Shown: piece after piece, positions 35,185-47,033 of the stretch
Position numbering within the stretch: position 1 is the first letter of the stretch
Layout of the letters: the number at the start of each line of letters is the position of its first letter
Origin: Anthoceros angustus
Taxonomy: Eukaryota > Streptophyta > Anthocerotopsida > Anthocerotales > Anthocerotaceae
Assembly: GCA_010909165.1 (NCBI GenBank)
Contig: MU008175.1
Span: 735,370-799,369, forward strand
DNA length: 64,000 nucleotides
Direction: 5' to 3'
Position numbers and translations under genes: made by a program
The notes under the pieces: generated by a model
What the model was told of the DNA's origin: nothing
Databases searched by the model: none
The model's input: only the letters and a program-made list of their open reading frames with translations

Positions 35185-37439
35185 GCCCCTCGAGCACTAG
35201 AGCTTGGCCTCCCGAAGCAGCAATGGCGGCCCCCGTCTTCGGCCGGCAGAAGAAGGATCCTTTGAGTGGTGTGGGTGTCCTCCCTCCAGCCGCCACAGCT
35301 TCAGCATCGCCAGCATTGCCGGCTGGGCAACATGGCCTTCACCACTCCGCAGCGCAGGTACTGAACGAGGCGGAAGGACGCGCTGCTGAAGAGAGCAGCC
35401 AGCTGCGCGACTACCGGGGCGGGGCATCGTACTGTCTGCTTCCGTCTGCACCCGTCTGCACATCAGGCCCCCCTTGTAATTGTAATTTTATTGCGAGCGT
35501 GGATCGAACACGCGACCTCCGGACTTTGGTCTGGCGCTCTCCAACAACAACAACAAACTGACATTCCACCATGGGACTCGATACTCCCGGCAACTTGCTC
35601 AATGGACTAAACTAGGGTACTAGCACCACAAACTAGGGTACTAGCACCAGGAGCATTCTTACCATCCAGGTCCTGCTTGTAGTGTAAAGCGCTTAACTAC
35701 GACGTTCTTGAAGTATTTTTATCCATTTGGACTAAGCCATTTGCATACCTGGGCTATCCCCGCTCGCACCTGCTTTGTCAAGCAGTTCTATACGTTTTGA
35801 TTGAACCAGGCTTGCTCTCTCAAATTTCAACCCAATCGGACAATGCAGGGGACATGGATGCTGTGGAGTTGGGAAGCGCCCCTCCCGCGGGCAAATAATT
35901 CTTTCAGCACTAAATAAAGAAAGAGAGAGAGAGAGAGAAGGTGAGGAGGAGGCAGGGTGGCCAATGGGGTTAATACTGGAGTGAGATATCTTATCTCATG
36001 GCGCCTTGATCTTTCAACCTGCCTTGAAGTCCCGGTGCAGCTTCACATGCTCAGCCTTGAATGCCTCCCAGCTCCCTCCCACGGCCGCATTATTGACTCG
36101 TCACTCCCCAGCTAGCGGGGCGTGCACACATGAATGCGGGGAGCGAGTCGCGAACTCTTGTGCCGCCTGCAGCTGTATTGGACTGTCTACACTCTACACA
36201 GCGCGCATACCCACTTCTGGGTATATGTATGTACTGTACCGCGTCTGTACACGTACAGGACCATCCCAGCGCTGCGCTGTGCTGTTCCATCACCAGCTGC
36301 TCCTGCTGCTGCTGCTCGGTGACGGTCCACTCCGTGCAATCTCTTCCAAACCGTAAGGCCATCCCTGGATCCCTCATGCCAGTCGCGGGCAACTGGCAGT
36401 GGAAGTGGAACTTGATGCCCTGTGGCCGAGGCCGAGGCCTCCCTTTCACCGCTCCTTTTCAGTGCTCCTCACATCGTGCGCCCTGCTGCACGGGGATGTG
36501 CATTTGCAGACTGCAACAGCTTTTGCACCGCAGCCCAGGTGCTCAAGTACAGACAAATGTCGCATAAAATACACCACTGGCCTGCACTGCCTCCTGTAAA
36601 TCATAACTGCGGTACTGTGGCTTTCCCGGAAAACGCGATCCCATACCATACAAATTCGGAGATCGGCCGTGGGAGTGGCTAATTTTAGCGGTTCCGAAAA
36701 ACATAATTACATATTGGGGGAGGAGAGGAGAGAGTCCCACCCTCTGGAACGAGGACACCTACGGGGCCACCGTCAAACATCCGACACGACAACGTCCACT
36801 CCAGGGGAACAAGAAATCTGATCGGACAGCTTTCCACAACGGAGATTTTTGTGCACACAACACAATTTGTGCAGCAGGATTCCCGGGTCTTCGGTGTAAA
36901 GTATCCCCAAATCACTACAGTAACATTGAGCACAACGGCGGTCTGGATTGCAGTGATCACGAGTTATCACACATTTTGGATTGGCATCATACAGCTTGGC
37001 CATCAAACCATCAAACCTTGTTGCACTCTAACGCCCCGGGATTGCAAGTGGAAGCACATTTCAAAGGTATGTAGTGGAAGCAAATGTCAAAGCAAGCTAA
37101 CAGCACCAGCAGATTCTGTGAAACACAAACATAAACGCAGCACTCAGCAGCGGACGTCAACCCTGCGCTTCAAATGCCTGCCTGAATTTTGAAAACACTC
37201 CAAGGGGATCGCCACAATGGGAAACACATTGCCAAGGTTGGCACGTCTGTTTGGCCGATGCTAACGTCCCTCTTTCTTTCAATCATACCGGCACCCTTTA
37301 GTCACTAGCCCGAAAATATTTTTCTACCTACAAGGCATTCCACACTCAAACGTATGTCGATCCGTTGCTTACGGTTGAGACGAATCAACGAATCAAATGA
37401 CACATGATATTTTCGTAGATTCTTTTTGGATCTCAAGAA
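35185..37439. other. Long intergenic region
   Basis: About 2.25 kb. It starts with the promoter and 5' UTR of the receptor gene. There is a GA microsatellite near 35,918-35,938. Pieces at 35,640-35,780 (for example GACTAAGCCATTTGCATA) share words with the dispersed repeat at 37.4-38.4 kb. No coding sequence recognised between 35,800 and 37,400. Confidence 0.5.
35484..35550 (-). other. tRNA-like fragment, possible SINE head
   Basis: The minus strand reads GGAGAGCGCCAGACC, then GGTCGCGTGTTCGATCCACG, resembling the anticodon arm, variable loop and T-arm of a tRNA with a good internal B box (GTTCGATCC). The D-arm side has decayed into GTTGTTGTTGTTGG and no acceptor stem closes, so it is not a working tRNA gene. 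A tRNA-derived SINE is a reasonable guess. Confidence 0.35.
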
Positions 37440-37576
37440 GAAAGAAGAATATATTTTAGTCCACTTGGACGGACTTTTCTTGTCATGGGGCTTGGTACTT
37501 AACAATTTGTACATAGTGTGCCTAAGCTACTTACAAGGGCATCCACTACCTTTAGGCACCTCATTTTAGTATCCCT
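37440..37576 (+). repeat. Dispersed repeat copy
   Basis: Reads TAGTCCACTTGGACGGAC, CTTGGTACTTAACAATTTG, GGGCATCCACTACCTTTAGG in order. It is a direct-oriented partial copy directly upstream of the inverted-repeat element below. Confidence 0.8.
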
Positions 37577-38392
37577 CGAAGATCAGAAGAAGAAGAAGAA
37601 GAATTTTATTTAAGTCCACTAAGGGCGGATTTTCGTCATGGGACTTGGTACTTAACAACTTGTACCATGGTGTACCTAAGCTACTTGCACCAAGGGCATC
37701 CACTCCCTTCAAGCACCCCATCTAAGTACCGATCTAAGCTCAGGATGCTTGATCTACGCTCAGGTTGCTTAATCACGAAGTTCTTATAAATGTGTGTCAA
37801 TTTGGGTTAAGCCATTTGGACAATGCCTTGCTTATGTCCACTTGTTCCATTTTGGAGGCAGCATTCGATTAGTTTAAAGCCGCTATGTGTACTTTAATCT
37901 CACCACACACACACTCCAATAAACATCCAATTTAGCTATGTCAAACATATTTCGTCCTAATTCAACAACCAATTCTTCTTAAGGCACTTCAAATTTGAGT
38001 TTTTAGTTCTTAGTTCTTAGTGGACTTAAAAATAAATTTGTTTGTGTGTTTTGTCCAAATGGCTTAGGCCAAATGGACACACATTTATAAGAACATGGTG
38101 ATTAAGCATCTTGAGCTTCGATTGGTACTTGGATGGGGTGCCTAAAGGGAGTGGATGCCCTTGGTGCAAGTAGAAGAAGAAGAATTTTATGGAAGTCCAT
38201 TAAGGACGGATTTTCATCATGGGACTGAAATATGATAACTGTATAGATTGTGATAAAATAATCTGGACTAAGGTAAAATTTAAACAAGACAAGTAGCTTA
38301 GGGAAACCATGGTACAAGTTGTTAAGTACGAGGTCCCATGACGGAAATCCGTCTTAGTGGACTTAAATTCTTCTTCTTCTTGTGTTTAGCTG
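37577..38392. mobile_element. Inverted-repeat (MITE/foldback-like) element
   Basis: The left arm (about 37,590-37,825) starts with AAG repeats, then AAGTCCACTAAG, TCATGGGACTTGG, CAACTTGTACCATGG, ACCAAGGGCATCCACTCCCT and TTAAGCCATTTGGAC. The same series runs backwards from about 38,385 to 38,045 on the other strand. The right arm holds an extra insertion (about 38,165-38,295) that itself begins with a second copy of the arm end. The central part (~37,826-38,044) is AT-rich with no ORF. Diverged single arms occur at 20.5 and 21.5 kb. Confidence 0.8.
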
Positions 38393-38530
38393 CTAAAACT
38401 AGAAGTCGTAACGGGGCCCGTTAGGTGCGAGTGTCAGAGACCAACCACGTCCAACGGTCCCCGTTAGGGTTCCCTGGGGGCCGGGCCGCCAACAGCAACC
38501 AGCAGCAAGCAGCGGTGAGCGGCAGGGAGG

Positions 38531-39991
38531 ATGGACGCAGGCTCCGCTTCCCAGCAGGAGGGGCAGAGAGCATTGGAGGTGAGATGCTTGCTGGATAATG
38601 TGCAAGGCTTGGTGGATGCGCTTACCTCGGTCCGATGGAAGAAGCAGCAGGTTCCAATCATGATCCTTCACTAATTGAGTTGAGCAGTCTGGAACATGCC
38701 GTGACACCGATGTTCACGTTTTGCTGGTGCAGGATGCGATCTGCGAGCTCTCGGAGCATGGTTTTGTCTTCACTTTGGAGGAATGGGGCTGCTTCCAGGC
38801 GCGTGTCTACTTCAGGAAAGAGGTGCTGCTGACTCAGACAGATACGGCATGATTCTCGTGTACCGGACCAGAGCCGGAGGGCAGTCTGACGATGAGGTTC
38901 TTCTGTACGCGGCAGCTGTTTCGCAGGTATGACTACACTGCGGAAGTTAGACCTCGGTTTGCTGTTGGCCTGGGCTTGCTTGTGGACTGCTTGAGTACTT
39001 TCACCTCTTCGAGTGGGGCGACAGCTTTGGAGATACAGTACCCGGGCTTGGACATGCAGTTGCTCCTCAAGTTCGTTGTCATTGCGGCCCTTTTCATGAT
39101 TCTGTGCTAGCTCTCTCAGTTACCTTGCTTTTTCCCGCGAATGGCATCAGTCTCACCTTGATCTGTGCTTTGTTTCGGTAAGGTTGACTGATGTGAACAA
39201 GACTTGCATCTATGCCGAGGTTCGCACCAAGATTCCAGACAACATCCCGAGGGATTACAGTCTGGACGATGACCTTGGCACGCCGGCATGTTTCGCCGTG
39301 AAGGTGCAGCTTCCGGATTTGTCCTGATGCTTTTGCTTTGAGCTTGTGGAGAAGCAGCAACCACCGAGACATCTCCGTTTCCAGTCTGCAGCCTTAAAAG
39401 AGGCCATCGATGATCTGGAGTGGCCAGGGTCAAGTATAGAGCTTACAATCTCCCCGCACCCACCAGGAGTGACGTTTAGAGGTGAAGGTCATGGAGACTT
39501 GCAGGTATTCCTCTTGCTTCCGCATCATCATCAAGAGGTGACGAGCTATCAGTTTTAGGCTTGTGAGGGCCTCCATGACCGCTTGCTGCAGATCAACCTC
39601 CCATACGACGGACAGACGGACTTATTTATAGCGTTTCAGTGTGACCAGCAACTGACATTCAGGTCTGCATCCGTTGTCCTCTCCGTTCTTATCTCTTTCA
39701 TCTGTGGAAGTTTCTTACGAAACGGGGGTGGCTCCTGTCGTAACCAGGTACAAGTACAAGTTTCTTCGAGCAACCTCGTCGAATATCCCGAGCAATATCC
39801 TGAAAGACAACAGGGGCAGCAAGCTGACTATCGGCAACAATGGGTTATTGAAAGTCCAGCACCTTATATCCGTCCGACCTACTGCCGCCCAACAACAACA
39901 TGGGGATCCGAGCCAACCGCAAGGTGGTCGCGTGTCTTACATAGAATTCTATGTCCTGCCAGAGGAGGATATGGATACTGGTGATGCGTGA
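38531..39991 (+). CDS. RAD1: RAD1, 9-1-1 checkpoint clamp subunit, 7 exons
   Basis: Subunit of the RAD9-RAD1-HUS1 sliding clamp loaded at damaged DNA for checkpoint signalling in the nucleus. Exons: 38531-38650, 38733-38822, 38916-39070, 39183-39303, 39343-39504, 39592-39662, 39748-39991; total 963 nt, 320 aa, in frame. Family blocks: CLLDNVQGLVDAL, then GFVFTLEEWGCFQARVYF, LLVDCLSTF, KEAIDDLEWPGSS, PPGVTFRGEGHGDLQ, IAFQCDQQLTFR, YKYKFLRATSSNIPS, LKDNRGSKLTIGNNGLLK and the ending YIEFYVLPEED. The exon 4 and 5 acceptors (GGTAAG|G and TTTGAG|C) are non-CAG but required by the frame; introns are very short (about 40-110 bp). Confidence 0.92.
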
Positions 39992-40637
39992 GTGAGGCTG
40001 AATCACTAGACCTCGTATGGTTACGTGTTCTCAGTCTCTAGTGAGGATGGTGAAATCACGGGAGTTAGCGATTTCACTCTACTTACCTAGCCACAATTTC
40101 ACTCTACCTACCGAGCCACAATTTCACTCGTACCTACCTAGCCACAATTTCAGACTGTCAGGCGTGCAAAAGTCTGAATTTTTTCATCCGGCCTCCTCCG
40201 GTGTTACGATCCCACTGCCCTCTGTCTGGCTGCGAAGGAAGCTTTGGATTTGAACACGTGCTTCCGCTCTGTTCATCAGACGTTTGAAGACTGCACTTCT
40301 AAAGTCTGTGCCAGGAGGGACAGAAATAATTAAACCGGGCGGAGTCGCACCTTCCCTCGAGGCTGCCTTGCTGCACCAATCTGCAAACAGAGGACGGACA
40401 AGTGTTAGAGAGAGGAGCCGCAGACAGCGGGCAGTTTTCAGCAGTCCTTTCGGCCTTGCGTTCCGTCCGGGCAATCTTGCCTGGTTCTCGATAGAGCCTT
40501 GCCTTGATGTGTCCTCCTCTTTCGGCTCGGACGTCCGACTCTCGTCTTGCCCAGCTTGCGCCATGAGGAATTACTTCGGCCCGTCTCATCGTTTTTTCTC
40601 CTGGAGTTCGTGAGTGTGGTGTGAAGGAGGCTCAACA
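39992..40637. other. RAD1-NADK intergenic region
   Basis: About 645 bp between two plus-strand genes. Near 40,080-40,158 there are three tandem copies of CCTACCTAGCCACAATTTCA-like units (about 27 bp). ORFs at 40,184-40,613 on either strand show no family. Confidence 0.6.
40073..40160. repeat. ~27-bp tandem repeat, three copies
   Basis: TACCTAGCCACAATTTCACT repeats three times with small changes just downstream of the RAD1 stop. Confidence 0.85.
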
Positions 40638-42679
40638 ATGAAGGGAGGGGGCAACGATGCGATTGAGGCGGGTTATGAACATGCGGATGGCAGAGTGTCA
40701 CCCAACGGACAATGCTGTGGCCATGGGCGCATCTGCAATGAACAGGTGCTGAGGAGGGAGAGTATTGCAGGAGTGGCCCCTGGGCCTGACTCACAGCGCT
40801 GTGGAAAGGTGAATCGCGATTGAATTCGGTGCAGTTCTTTGTCTCCCGCACTGGAATTCCAGAGGTCAAACTGATGGGAGCTGTAGGAGGTAACCATGGA
40901 ATGCAGGCTGAATTTAGGTTGGCCTGGGGTTCTGCTGGAAGACGGCACAAGCATGACATTGTCTCGTTTGAGAGGGGCAACATAACCACGGCTGCCCGCA
41001 GCAGCAAGCAGGTGCCCAGCCTTCTTGTTACTAGTGGGTTTTGACTTCTGTCTGCAATCTTTTGGTATGTGCAAACTGACCTGGTGGCGGGCGGTGGACA
41101 TGGCTCCAGATCACGCTTGTTTGGGTCTCACCACCACAGTCTGTCTTCATCCTCTGCAAGCCCGACTCTTCGTCAGTTCAGGCTATGTGCAGAGAGATGA
41201 CCAGGTTTGCAACTAAAAATTACCAGGATTGTCATGAACCTTTTGTTGATTATAGGCGTGAGGCCGTGATGAAAAAGTATGTTGTGTGGCACGTTGAGGG
41301 GGAAGATTCTAATTCTCTTATGCTCAGATGGCTGCATGAGGAGAAGAAAGTGGCAGTGTTTGTGGAGCCCAGGGTACGGAAGGAACTTGTGGCAGAAAGT
41401 ACATTTTATTCTTTTCTGCAGACATGGGAGAGAGGTATTTGCATTTGCGGTTTCCTTTCCAAAGCATGTTTGAAAGCTGCAAGAGCTCCCCGGGTCTCTC
41501 TTAGCTGGTTTCAGCTGTCAGCTATGTTGGCCTGCAGATGAAGAGATTCTGCAACTCCATACCAAAGTTGATATCGTCATCACACTTGGAGGAGATGGGA
41601 CTATGCTTTACGTAAGTACTCATTACTGTCTCATACGTTTGATTAAACTATGATTTACGGAAGTTCCCAACATTGCTTCATAAGTGTAGTGTCCCGTGCT
41701 ACGAGACAATGAGACGTTGTCAACTAGCTTTCTAAATCCCTGCCTTGTGTTCAGGCAGCAACAATGTTCAAAGGACCCGTTCCACTCGTTGTGGCATTTG
41801 CCATGGGCTCCCTTGGCTTTATGACTCCGTTCAGTATCCATGTGCACCGTTTTTCAGAAGTTTGTTGGAAAATTGTTGCAGTTCAACCTCGTTTTCGGTC
41901 TTTGCTGCTTGCTTACCTTGACAAGTAAGCTCTGTGCAGAGAGTGAAATGTACAAAGACTATTTGGAAACCATCATCAAAGGTCCTGTGGACATCACCCT
42001 GCGTCAGCGTTTGCACTGTGAGATTGTGAGGAATTGCGACAGTCAGGAAACCAGTCCAGAGGGGCAGGCTACAGAAGCCCATCTGGTCCTGAATGAAGTT
42101 GCTATCGACCGTGGCATGTCATCGTTTCTGACGAACTTAGAAGTTTACTGTGACAACTTGTTTGTAACACATGTTCAAGGGGACGGTCTAATTTTGTCAA
42201 CTCCCTCTGGTAGTACAGCCTACTCCTTGGCTGCAGGCGGTTCCATGGTCCATCCACAGGTAATGCACGGCAACATGTGGGAAAGTATGAATTCATTCAG
42301 CAGCTTACAGATGCTTGGTGGATGGACTCTAACCTAGTTGAGCTTCTTGGTACAGGTCCCTGCGATTCTTTTTACACCAATCTGTCCACACTCGTTGTCT
42401 TTCAGACCATTGATATTGCCAGAGTATGTGACTATCCGAGTGCAAGTGCCGCCCTCAAATAGAGGACAGGCGTGGGTCTCTTTTGACGGCAAAGATCGAC
42501 AGAGACTAGGTGCAGGTGATTCACTGGTTGTGCACATGTCTGCATGGCCTGTGCCTGCAGCATGTGACAAAGAATCCACAAGCGACTTTTTGCGCAGTGT
42601 CAGGGACGGTTTGCATTGGAATTTGCGGAAGAGCCAGTCATTCGATGGACCCCATGACCTAGCGCAAACCGATGATTGA
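40638..42679 (+). CDS. NADK1: NAD kinase, plant NADK1 type, 8 exons
   Basis: Phosphorylates NAD to NADP (ATP-dependent), likely cytosolic as for Arabidopsis NADK1. Exons: 40638-40808, 40865-41011, 41110-41204, 41328-41434, 41538-41611, 41755-41833, 41940-42259, 42356-42679; 1317 nt, 438 aa, in frame. Seen: NADK1-specific [32 protein letters not shown], the catalytic [49 protein letters not shown] (20 residues of this block), and the C-terminus [22 protein letters not shown]. The N-terminus is shorter than in Arabidopsis (about 524 aa). An in-frame ATG at 40,614 would add 8 residues, and an upstream exon cannot be excluded. RAD1 lies 650 bp upstream on the same strand. Confidence 0.92.
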
Positions 42680-42962
42680 TTTGCCTCTCAACCCAAACCG
42701 GGGATTGATCGGGGAAAAGGGTAAAGGCCTTTCAGATTGCCTCTGTAAATACCAGATACTGTATGCACTACGAACGGGTTAAAGTACATGTGAATAGGAA
42801 GATTCCACAGGAGCCGAGGTCACATTCAGCCGAACTTAGCTCGGTGTGTGTGGAGCTCGTAATTGTGCCCCGTGGACTTCAAAGAATGTCATGGAGGATA
42901 ACCTCCAGTGTATGTACAAATCTGACAATTCCCACCGAGCCTAACTAATTCAATGTTTCACA

Positions 42963-44268
42963 TCAGTCATCTCTTCCCGTAACCTCGACAGGAATCGTCT
43001 CTTCCAGCATTGTGCTTCCTTCATCCCTGTCAGACCAATCAAGAGCAATCTCTACGTTTACGGGAGCATGAAGATCCACACTTTGCGGGGATTCTGGATC
43101 CTTGGCAGAGCCACGGCGTGCCTGTTGCCCAAAAGTTTCTGACTTAGGTTTCTTCTTAGATTTGGCTTCCCGCCGCGACCTGCTCTTGTCTCCATCATGA
43201 CCTGCGGCGAATGACCTATGCTTGACCCCTGATTTGGCCCCATTGGCCATCTCATAATTTCCCCCATCAACGCCAGCACCGAAATGCAAGTCAGGCTCCC
43301 GACCACCGAAGTCCTGATAAGGAACATCAGACATGGGTCTCGGAGCTGGCCTACCACCAAGATCCAGAGGAGGATACTTGAACTCGGGTCCGAAGTTGAA
43401 CCTTACTTGGCACCTATCCTGCTCAGGGAGAGTGTACATGGACGCTGCTGGGTAATACCTGCCGGCAAATACGTCTGTAAATGCAACCCCTTGGGACACG
43501 CCATTCCTGAAAAAAATAATCTCGCTACCTGCAACAACAAAACCCCAGCTGCCAATGTCAAGAAACCACAAAACTTCCAGACATGCTACCATCCAACCCA
43601 AACTGCAGGCTGGCAGTCCACAAACCTGGCACTGGCTTCGCCTCCTCTTCCTTCTGCTGAGCAAGATAAGGCATCCCTTTATAGTTGTAAATCTGAGGAG
43701 TCTGAGGCGCGAGCGCAGCCCCATCAGGCAAATTGATGTAAAACCCTATCACATCCCCTTCCTTGTACTCCTCCCCGTAGGCCTCTCTCCGCGCAGCATT
43801 AATCTTGTGGCCCTCCAAATCCCTGTAAGCATAGCTCTGCGAATCATACCCCACGGGCGCCTGCACGTCCGCCTTGTGCGTCGTCCAGCCCAGCCGCGTG
43901 TGCCCAGTGTTCCCAAGATACACCACAGTCACCTCAAAATACCAAGCTCCATCATCCACCCCCCGCGTCGCCCGCACCATGCGGTAACCCTTGTTGCTGT
44001 GCGCAGAAAGCCGAGCCTCATCCAGCACCACCTTCTCAGCCTTGTGCGTAATCGACAGCAAGATGGGCCGCGCAGGCAAGTCCTCCTCCTTGTCCGGCTT
44101 CTTGCACGCCGTCAGCACAACATTTTCCTCGTGATCGTAGCCCCCGGCAGCCCCCTTGCCCCCATTCTTCTTCCCCCTCTTGCTGGCCGACTTCTTGTAC
44201 CCGTTCGAGCATTTCCTCTTGTTGCTCCCCTCGCCTTCCCCACCCCCCATGCTCTTCCTGTCCCCCAC
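42963..44268 (-). CDS. TRO: Ash2-like COMPASS subunit (TRAUCO), 2 exons
   Basis: SPRY-domain core subunit of the H3K4 methyltransferase (COMPASS-like) complex. Exon 1 is 44268-43626 and exon 2 is 43528-42963; 1209 nt, 402 aa. A Lys/Gly-rich basic N-terminus (residues 1-45) precedes the SPRY domain (about 60-265). Within it are [35 protein letters not shown], the Ash2-specific [27 protein letters not shown], and after the intron [16 protein letters not shown] and the DPY30-side block. The tail (about 300-402) is low-complexity and basic. The gene is convergent with NADK1, with 283 bp between stops. Confidence 0.92.
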
Positions 44269-46130
44269 TCCAGCGTAACAGAGACTCCTCCCAGCTTGCC
44301 CTGCAGCCCTACAAGAGCAGCCGCTATGGCAGCCCCAGCAGCAGGCCCGCTGAAGCCAAGTCCGGCCGACAGCGCTAGGTCTAATAGGGCGAAACGTATT
44401 GCCGGTCCTGGCTCACATGCTAACTCGACGACACAGTCTAGTAACCTTAGCGCGCTAGGTGTTACAGGTGCTAAATCGAAGTACATACATACATATATAC
44501 ATACATCCATACATACATACATACATTCAATATATTTGCAATATACACAAGTGGCAGCGAGCACTAATAAGGGGTTAACAGAAGTTAACAGAACAGACAG
44601 AAAGCAGGACAGCACGTTTGGCTGACTTTAATAAGATTTAATTAAGGGGGCCGCAATAGGCGGTTGGCAGGTGGAGGCCTGGACGTCCCCGGACCTAGAA
44701 TTCTGTTGCAAACCGAAGGCATCTAGATCTATGGCGGTTTTTCTTCCCTGCTTCTTCTCCTTCTTCGCCTTCTACTCTTCCTGGAGACTGCAGCCCAAGG
44801 CGCATTGGCTGAGCGGAGGACAAGCCGCTGCAGTCTGAGCCTCCACGCAGCGCCGGGCGCCACCGCAATTTCAGCTGGCGCCGCTCTTTGTCTATTATTA
44901 TGGCCTCCGATTTTGAGCAATGGCGAGCGGCAGGAGCTTGCTGCCGGGAGTGGGTGCGGGAGCAGGTTTTGTCTTCTCCCCGCTCCTTTTCTGCTACGCA
45001 AAGCTGTGCCAGCTTCCCTTGCTCCACCTTGCTTCGCTTGAGGATGCAATTGCCGCAGCCGCTGGCGGGCCTGCTTGGTCGTGAGCTTAGCTATCTAGGA
45101 AGCTAAGCTTGCAAGTGCTTCCTTGCGGGGCGTGTCTGCGCTTGCCAGTGCTTGTGGCTGGGTCGTAGCTTTGTTTGCTTGCTAAAAGCGTGTTTGAGGA
45201 CTGTGTGCGCGTCGGCCGGCCGACATGTGCCTAAACTCGGTGAGATTCAATTTCGCGACGGTTGGTTGCCCCTGCTGTCCGACATGGGTCTGCGTTTGAG
45301 TTTCTGGCTCTGGTTTTGCGCTGTTCTGTGCAAATTGGTGCGGTGTCTGCGTCCTAGGCCACGCCGGGCCCCGGACATGCAGTAGAGTAGCTTCTGTTGT
45401 GTCAAGCTTGGCTCCGTGAGCAGAGTAGGAGGTTCGGGAAGCATTTCGTCTCGAGTGACTGCGATTTGCGTTTCTCACCGTAGAACCGTGTGTGTGTGTG
45501 GCAGGGGCAATCGGTCGCAGGTTGCATACTAAAACTCGGAGCTCTGTGAGGCCCTCAGTAGCCTCTCGAAACTCTCCTGGCTGGACAGCTCGAGGCCAAG
45601 TCGGTTTCAGAGAAATTCTGGAGCTTCATCATTTCAGTCCAAAGTTCTTCGCACATCCTGATACCCTTCCCCATGGGCCTACCATGAGTGGGAATCTGGG
45701 GATCAAGTTGTTGCGTTCTGGCCACAACAACTGGGTCAAGGTTGTCGTGGGAGTTAGATATTTTGAGCAGTTGTGACAAACTTCCCAAGTTTATCTATCT
45801 AGGTAGAGTAATGCGTTCGGTGAGATATTTTGGGAGAGGGATAAATGTCTTGTTATAAAAACCTCACACAAGGGAGGCCGGCGCGCCTAAGGAGTGGGAC
45901 CATTCCGAAGAACACGCATCTACCCATCCCGGTCCTGATTGGACGCAAGCTGTTTGACTGCCGAGTTCTTTTATCGCGGCTGTTCTTATCTCAGCACATA
46001 TCACATGCCTGGATGTTTTGTTGCAAGTCGCCATAGACTAATTGCCAAGTTATCTGATTTCCACTTGTTGCTGGTTACAGGTACGTGAAGACCACGAAAT
46101 TGCTAGCATTTCTAACTGTTGGGGCCTCCT
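44269..46130. other. Intergenic, no gene recognised
   Basis: About 1.86 kb. It begins with the TRAUCO promoter. Short plus ORFs such as 44,922-45,086 (MASGRSLLPGVGAGAG start) and 45,492-45,776 have no family match. CpG-rich stretches at 44,800-45,100 may be a 5' leader, but no coding exon can be supported. Confidence 0.45.
44484..44528. repeat. CATA microsatellite
   Basis: Imperfect (CATA)n run upstream of the TRAUCO start. Confidence 0.9.
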
Positions 46131-47033
46131 CTAAGACCTGATAGGGCTTGGGACAGGCACAGCAGGTTCTTTGATCCGCCTCACCACATTGATGTTGCCC
46201 ATGCTTCCTCTAGTGATTCGCAGCTCCTCATCGAGGAAGAGGTAGTCGATGGAGGCGTTAATGCCAGGGAGCTGCGATATGATCACCCCCTGCTCATCCA
46301 TGTCGGGGTGGTCTTTCTCGAACACTTGCCTCCACAGGGCGAGGTCGGCGTCAGGGTAGCGGGGAGCAATGGCAACGGTGAGGAATGCCAAGCCCATCTT
46401 CACAGAACTAGCTAAAGTGTACTCGCCCTTGACGATGAGAAGCCCATCTACAGGCCTCTCCAGGTCCTTGCCCACCTGGATTTCGGTGACGAGCTCATAC
46501 TCGGCCCCATTCAACCCCACATGGTTGTAGGCAGTGCCTGTGGTGACCTCCAGATCCGCGGGCTTGAAGCTGTTGAAACTCAACCTTCCCAGGGTGAGAG
46601 ATGCGCCTTGCAGCCCCATCTTCTTCTGTGCTTCCCCCTTCTTCCCTGTGCCCTTGAAGGACACCTTCACCGCCTCGAAGCAGCCCTTGTAGAGGTCGGG
46701 GCGTGCGGTGTAGTCGGGGTTAGGGTTGAGCTTTTCCAGCTCGCCCACCGTCTCGGTAGCCTCATCGCTCATGTAGCCTTCCGCAGTTTCCAGCTGCAGA
46801 ACGAGCGCTTCCTTGAGCTGCGTCACCGCTGTTTGCACCTGTTGCGAGGAAGCCGCAATCCGATGCCTGCGCAGAGCAGAAACATGCCCAACAGAGGAGG
46901 AGGCATCCAGGACGATCGTGAAACCGGGGAGCCTGGTGGCCCTGGCTTGGAAGACATGCTGCTTTGGGCACGCGGCTACGCATCCAACAGCTGGAGCGGA
47001 AGCAGACAGCACAGGGATTCGTGCTGCTGCCAT
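46131..47033 (-). CDS. Plastid-lipid-associated (PAP/fibrillin-like) protein
   Basis: Intronless. The Met at 47,033 (MAAARIPVLSASAPAVG) starts a typical Ala/Ser-rich transit peptide; an in-frame Met at 47,120 would add 29 residues of untypical sequence. From 47,033 the protein is 300 aa. The best family evidence is the C-terminus DYLFLDEELRITRGSMGN, the PAP/fibrillin ending (YLDEDLRISRGxxG), after a beta-rich core (LGRLSFNSFKPADLEV; TGTAYNHVGLNGAEYELVTE). Fibrillins bind lipids in plastoglobules and thylakoids. The core is diverged and I cannot assign a numbered fibrillin group. Alternative: another lipocalin-like plastid protein. Confidence 0.7.
   Translation of the reverse strand: MAAARIPVLSASAPAVGCVAACPKQHVFQARATRLPGFTIVLDASSSVGHVSALRRHRIAASSQQVQTAVTQLKEALVLQLETAEGYMSDEATETVGELEKLNPNPDYTARPDLYKGCFEAVKVSFKGTGKKGEAQKKMGLQGASLTLGRLSFNSFKPADLEVTTGTAYNHVGLNGAEYELVTEIQVGKDLERPVDGLLIVKGEYTLASSVKMGLAFLTVAIAPRYPDADLALWRQVFEKDHPDMDEQGVIISQLPGINASIDYLFLDEELRITRGSMGNINVVRRIKEPAVPVPSPIRS

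Noticed and set aside
32482-35296. Several long ORFs overlapping the receptor gene on both strands
   Set aside because: All are explained by high GC content and lack any domain; the minus frame with LRRs and kinase motifs is clearly the gene.
35484-35550. Functional tRNA gene
   Set aside because: No closing acceptor stem and a degenerate D-arm.
44700-46080. Candidate gene with a short first exon at 44,922
   Set aside because: No downstream exon continues the frame with any conserved block.
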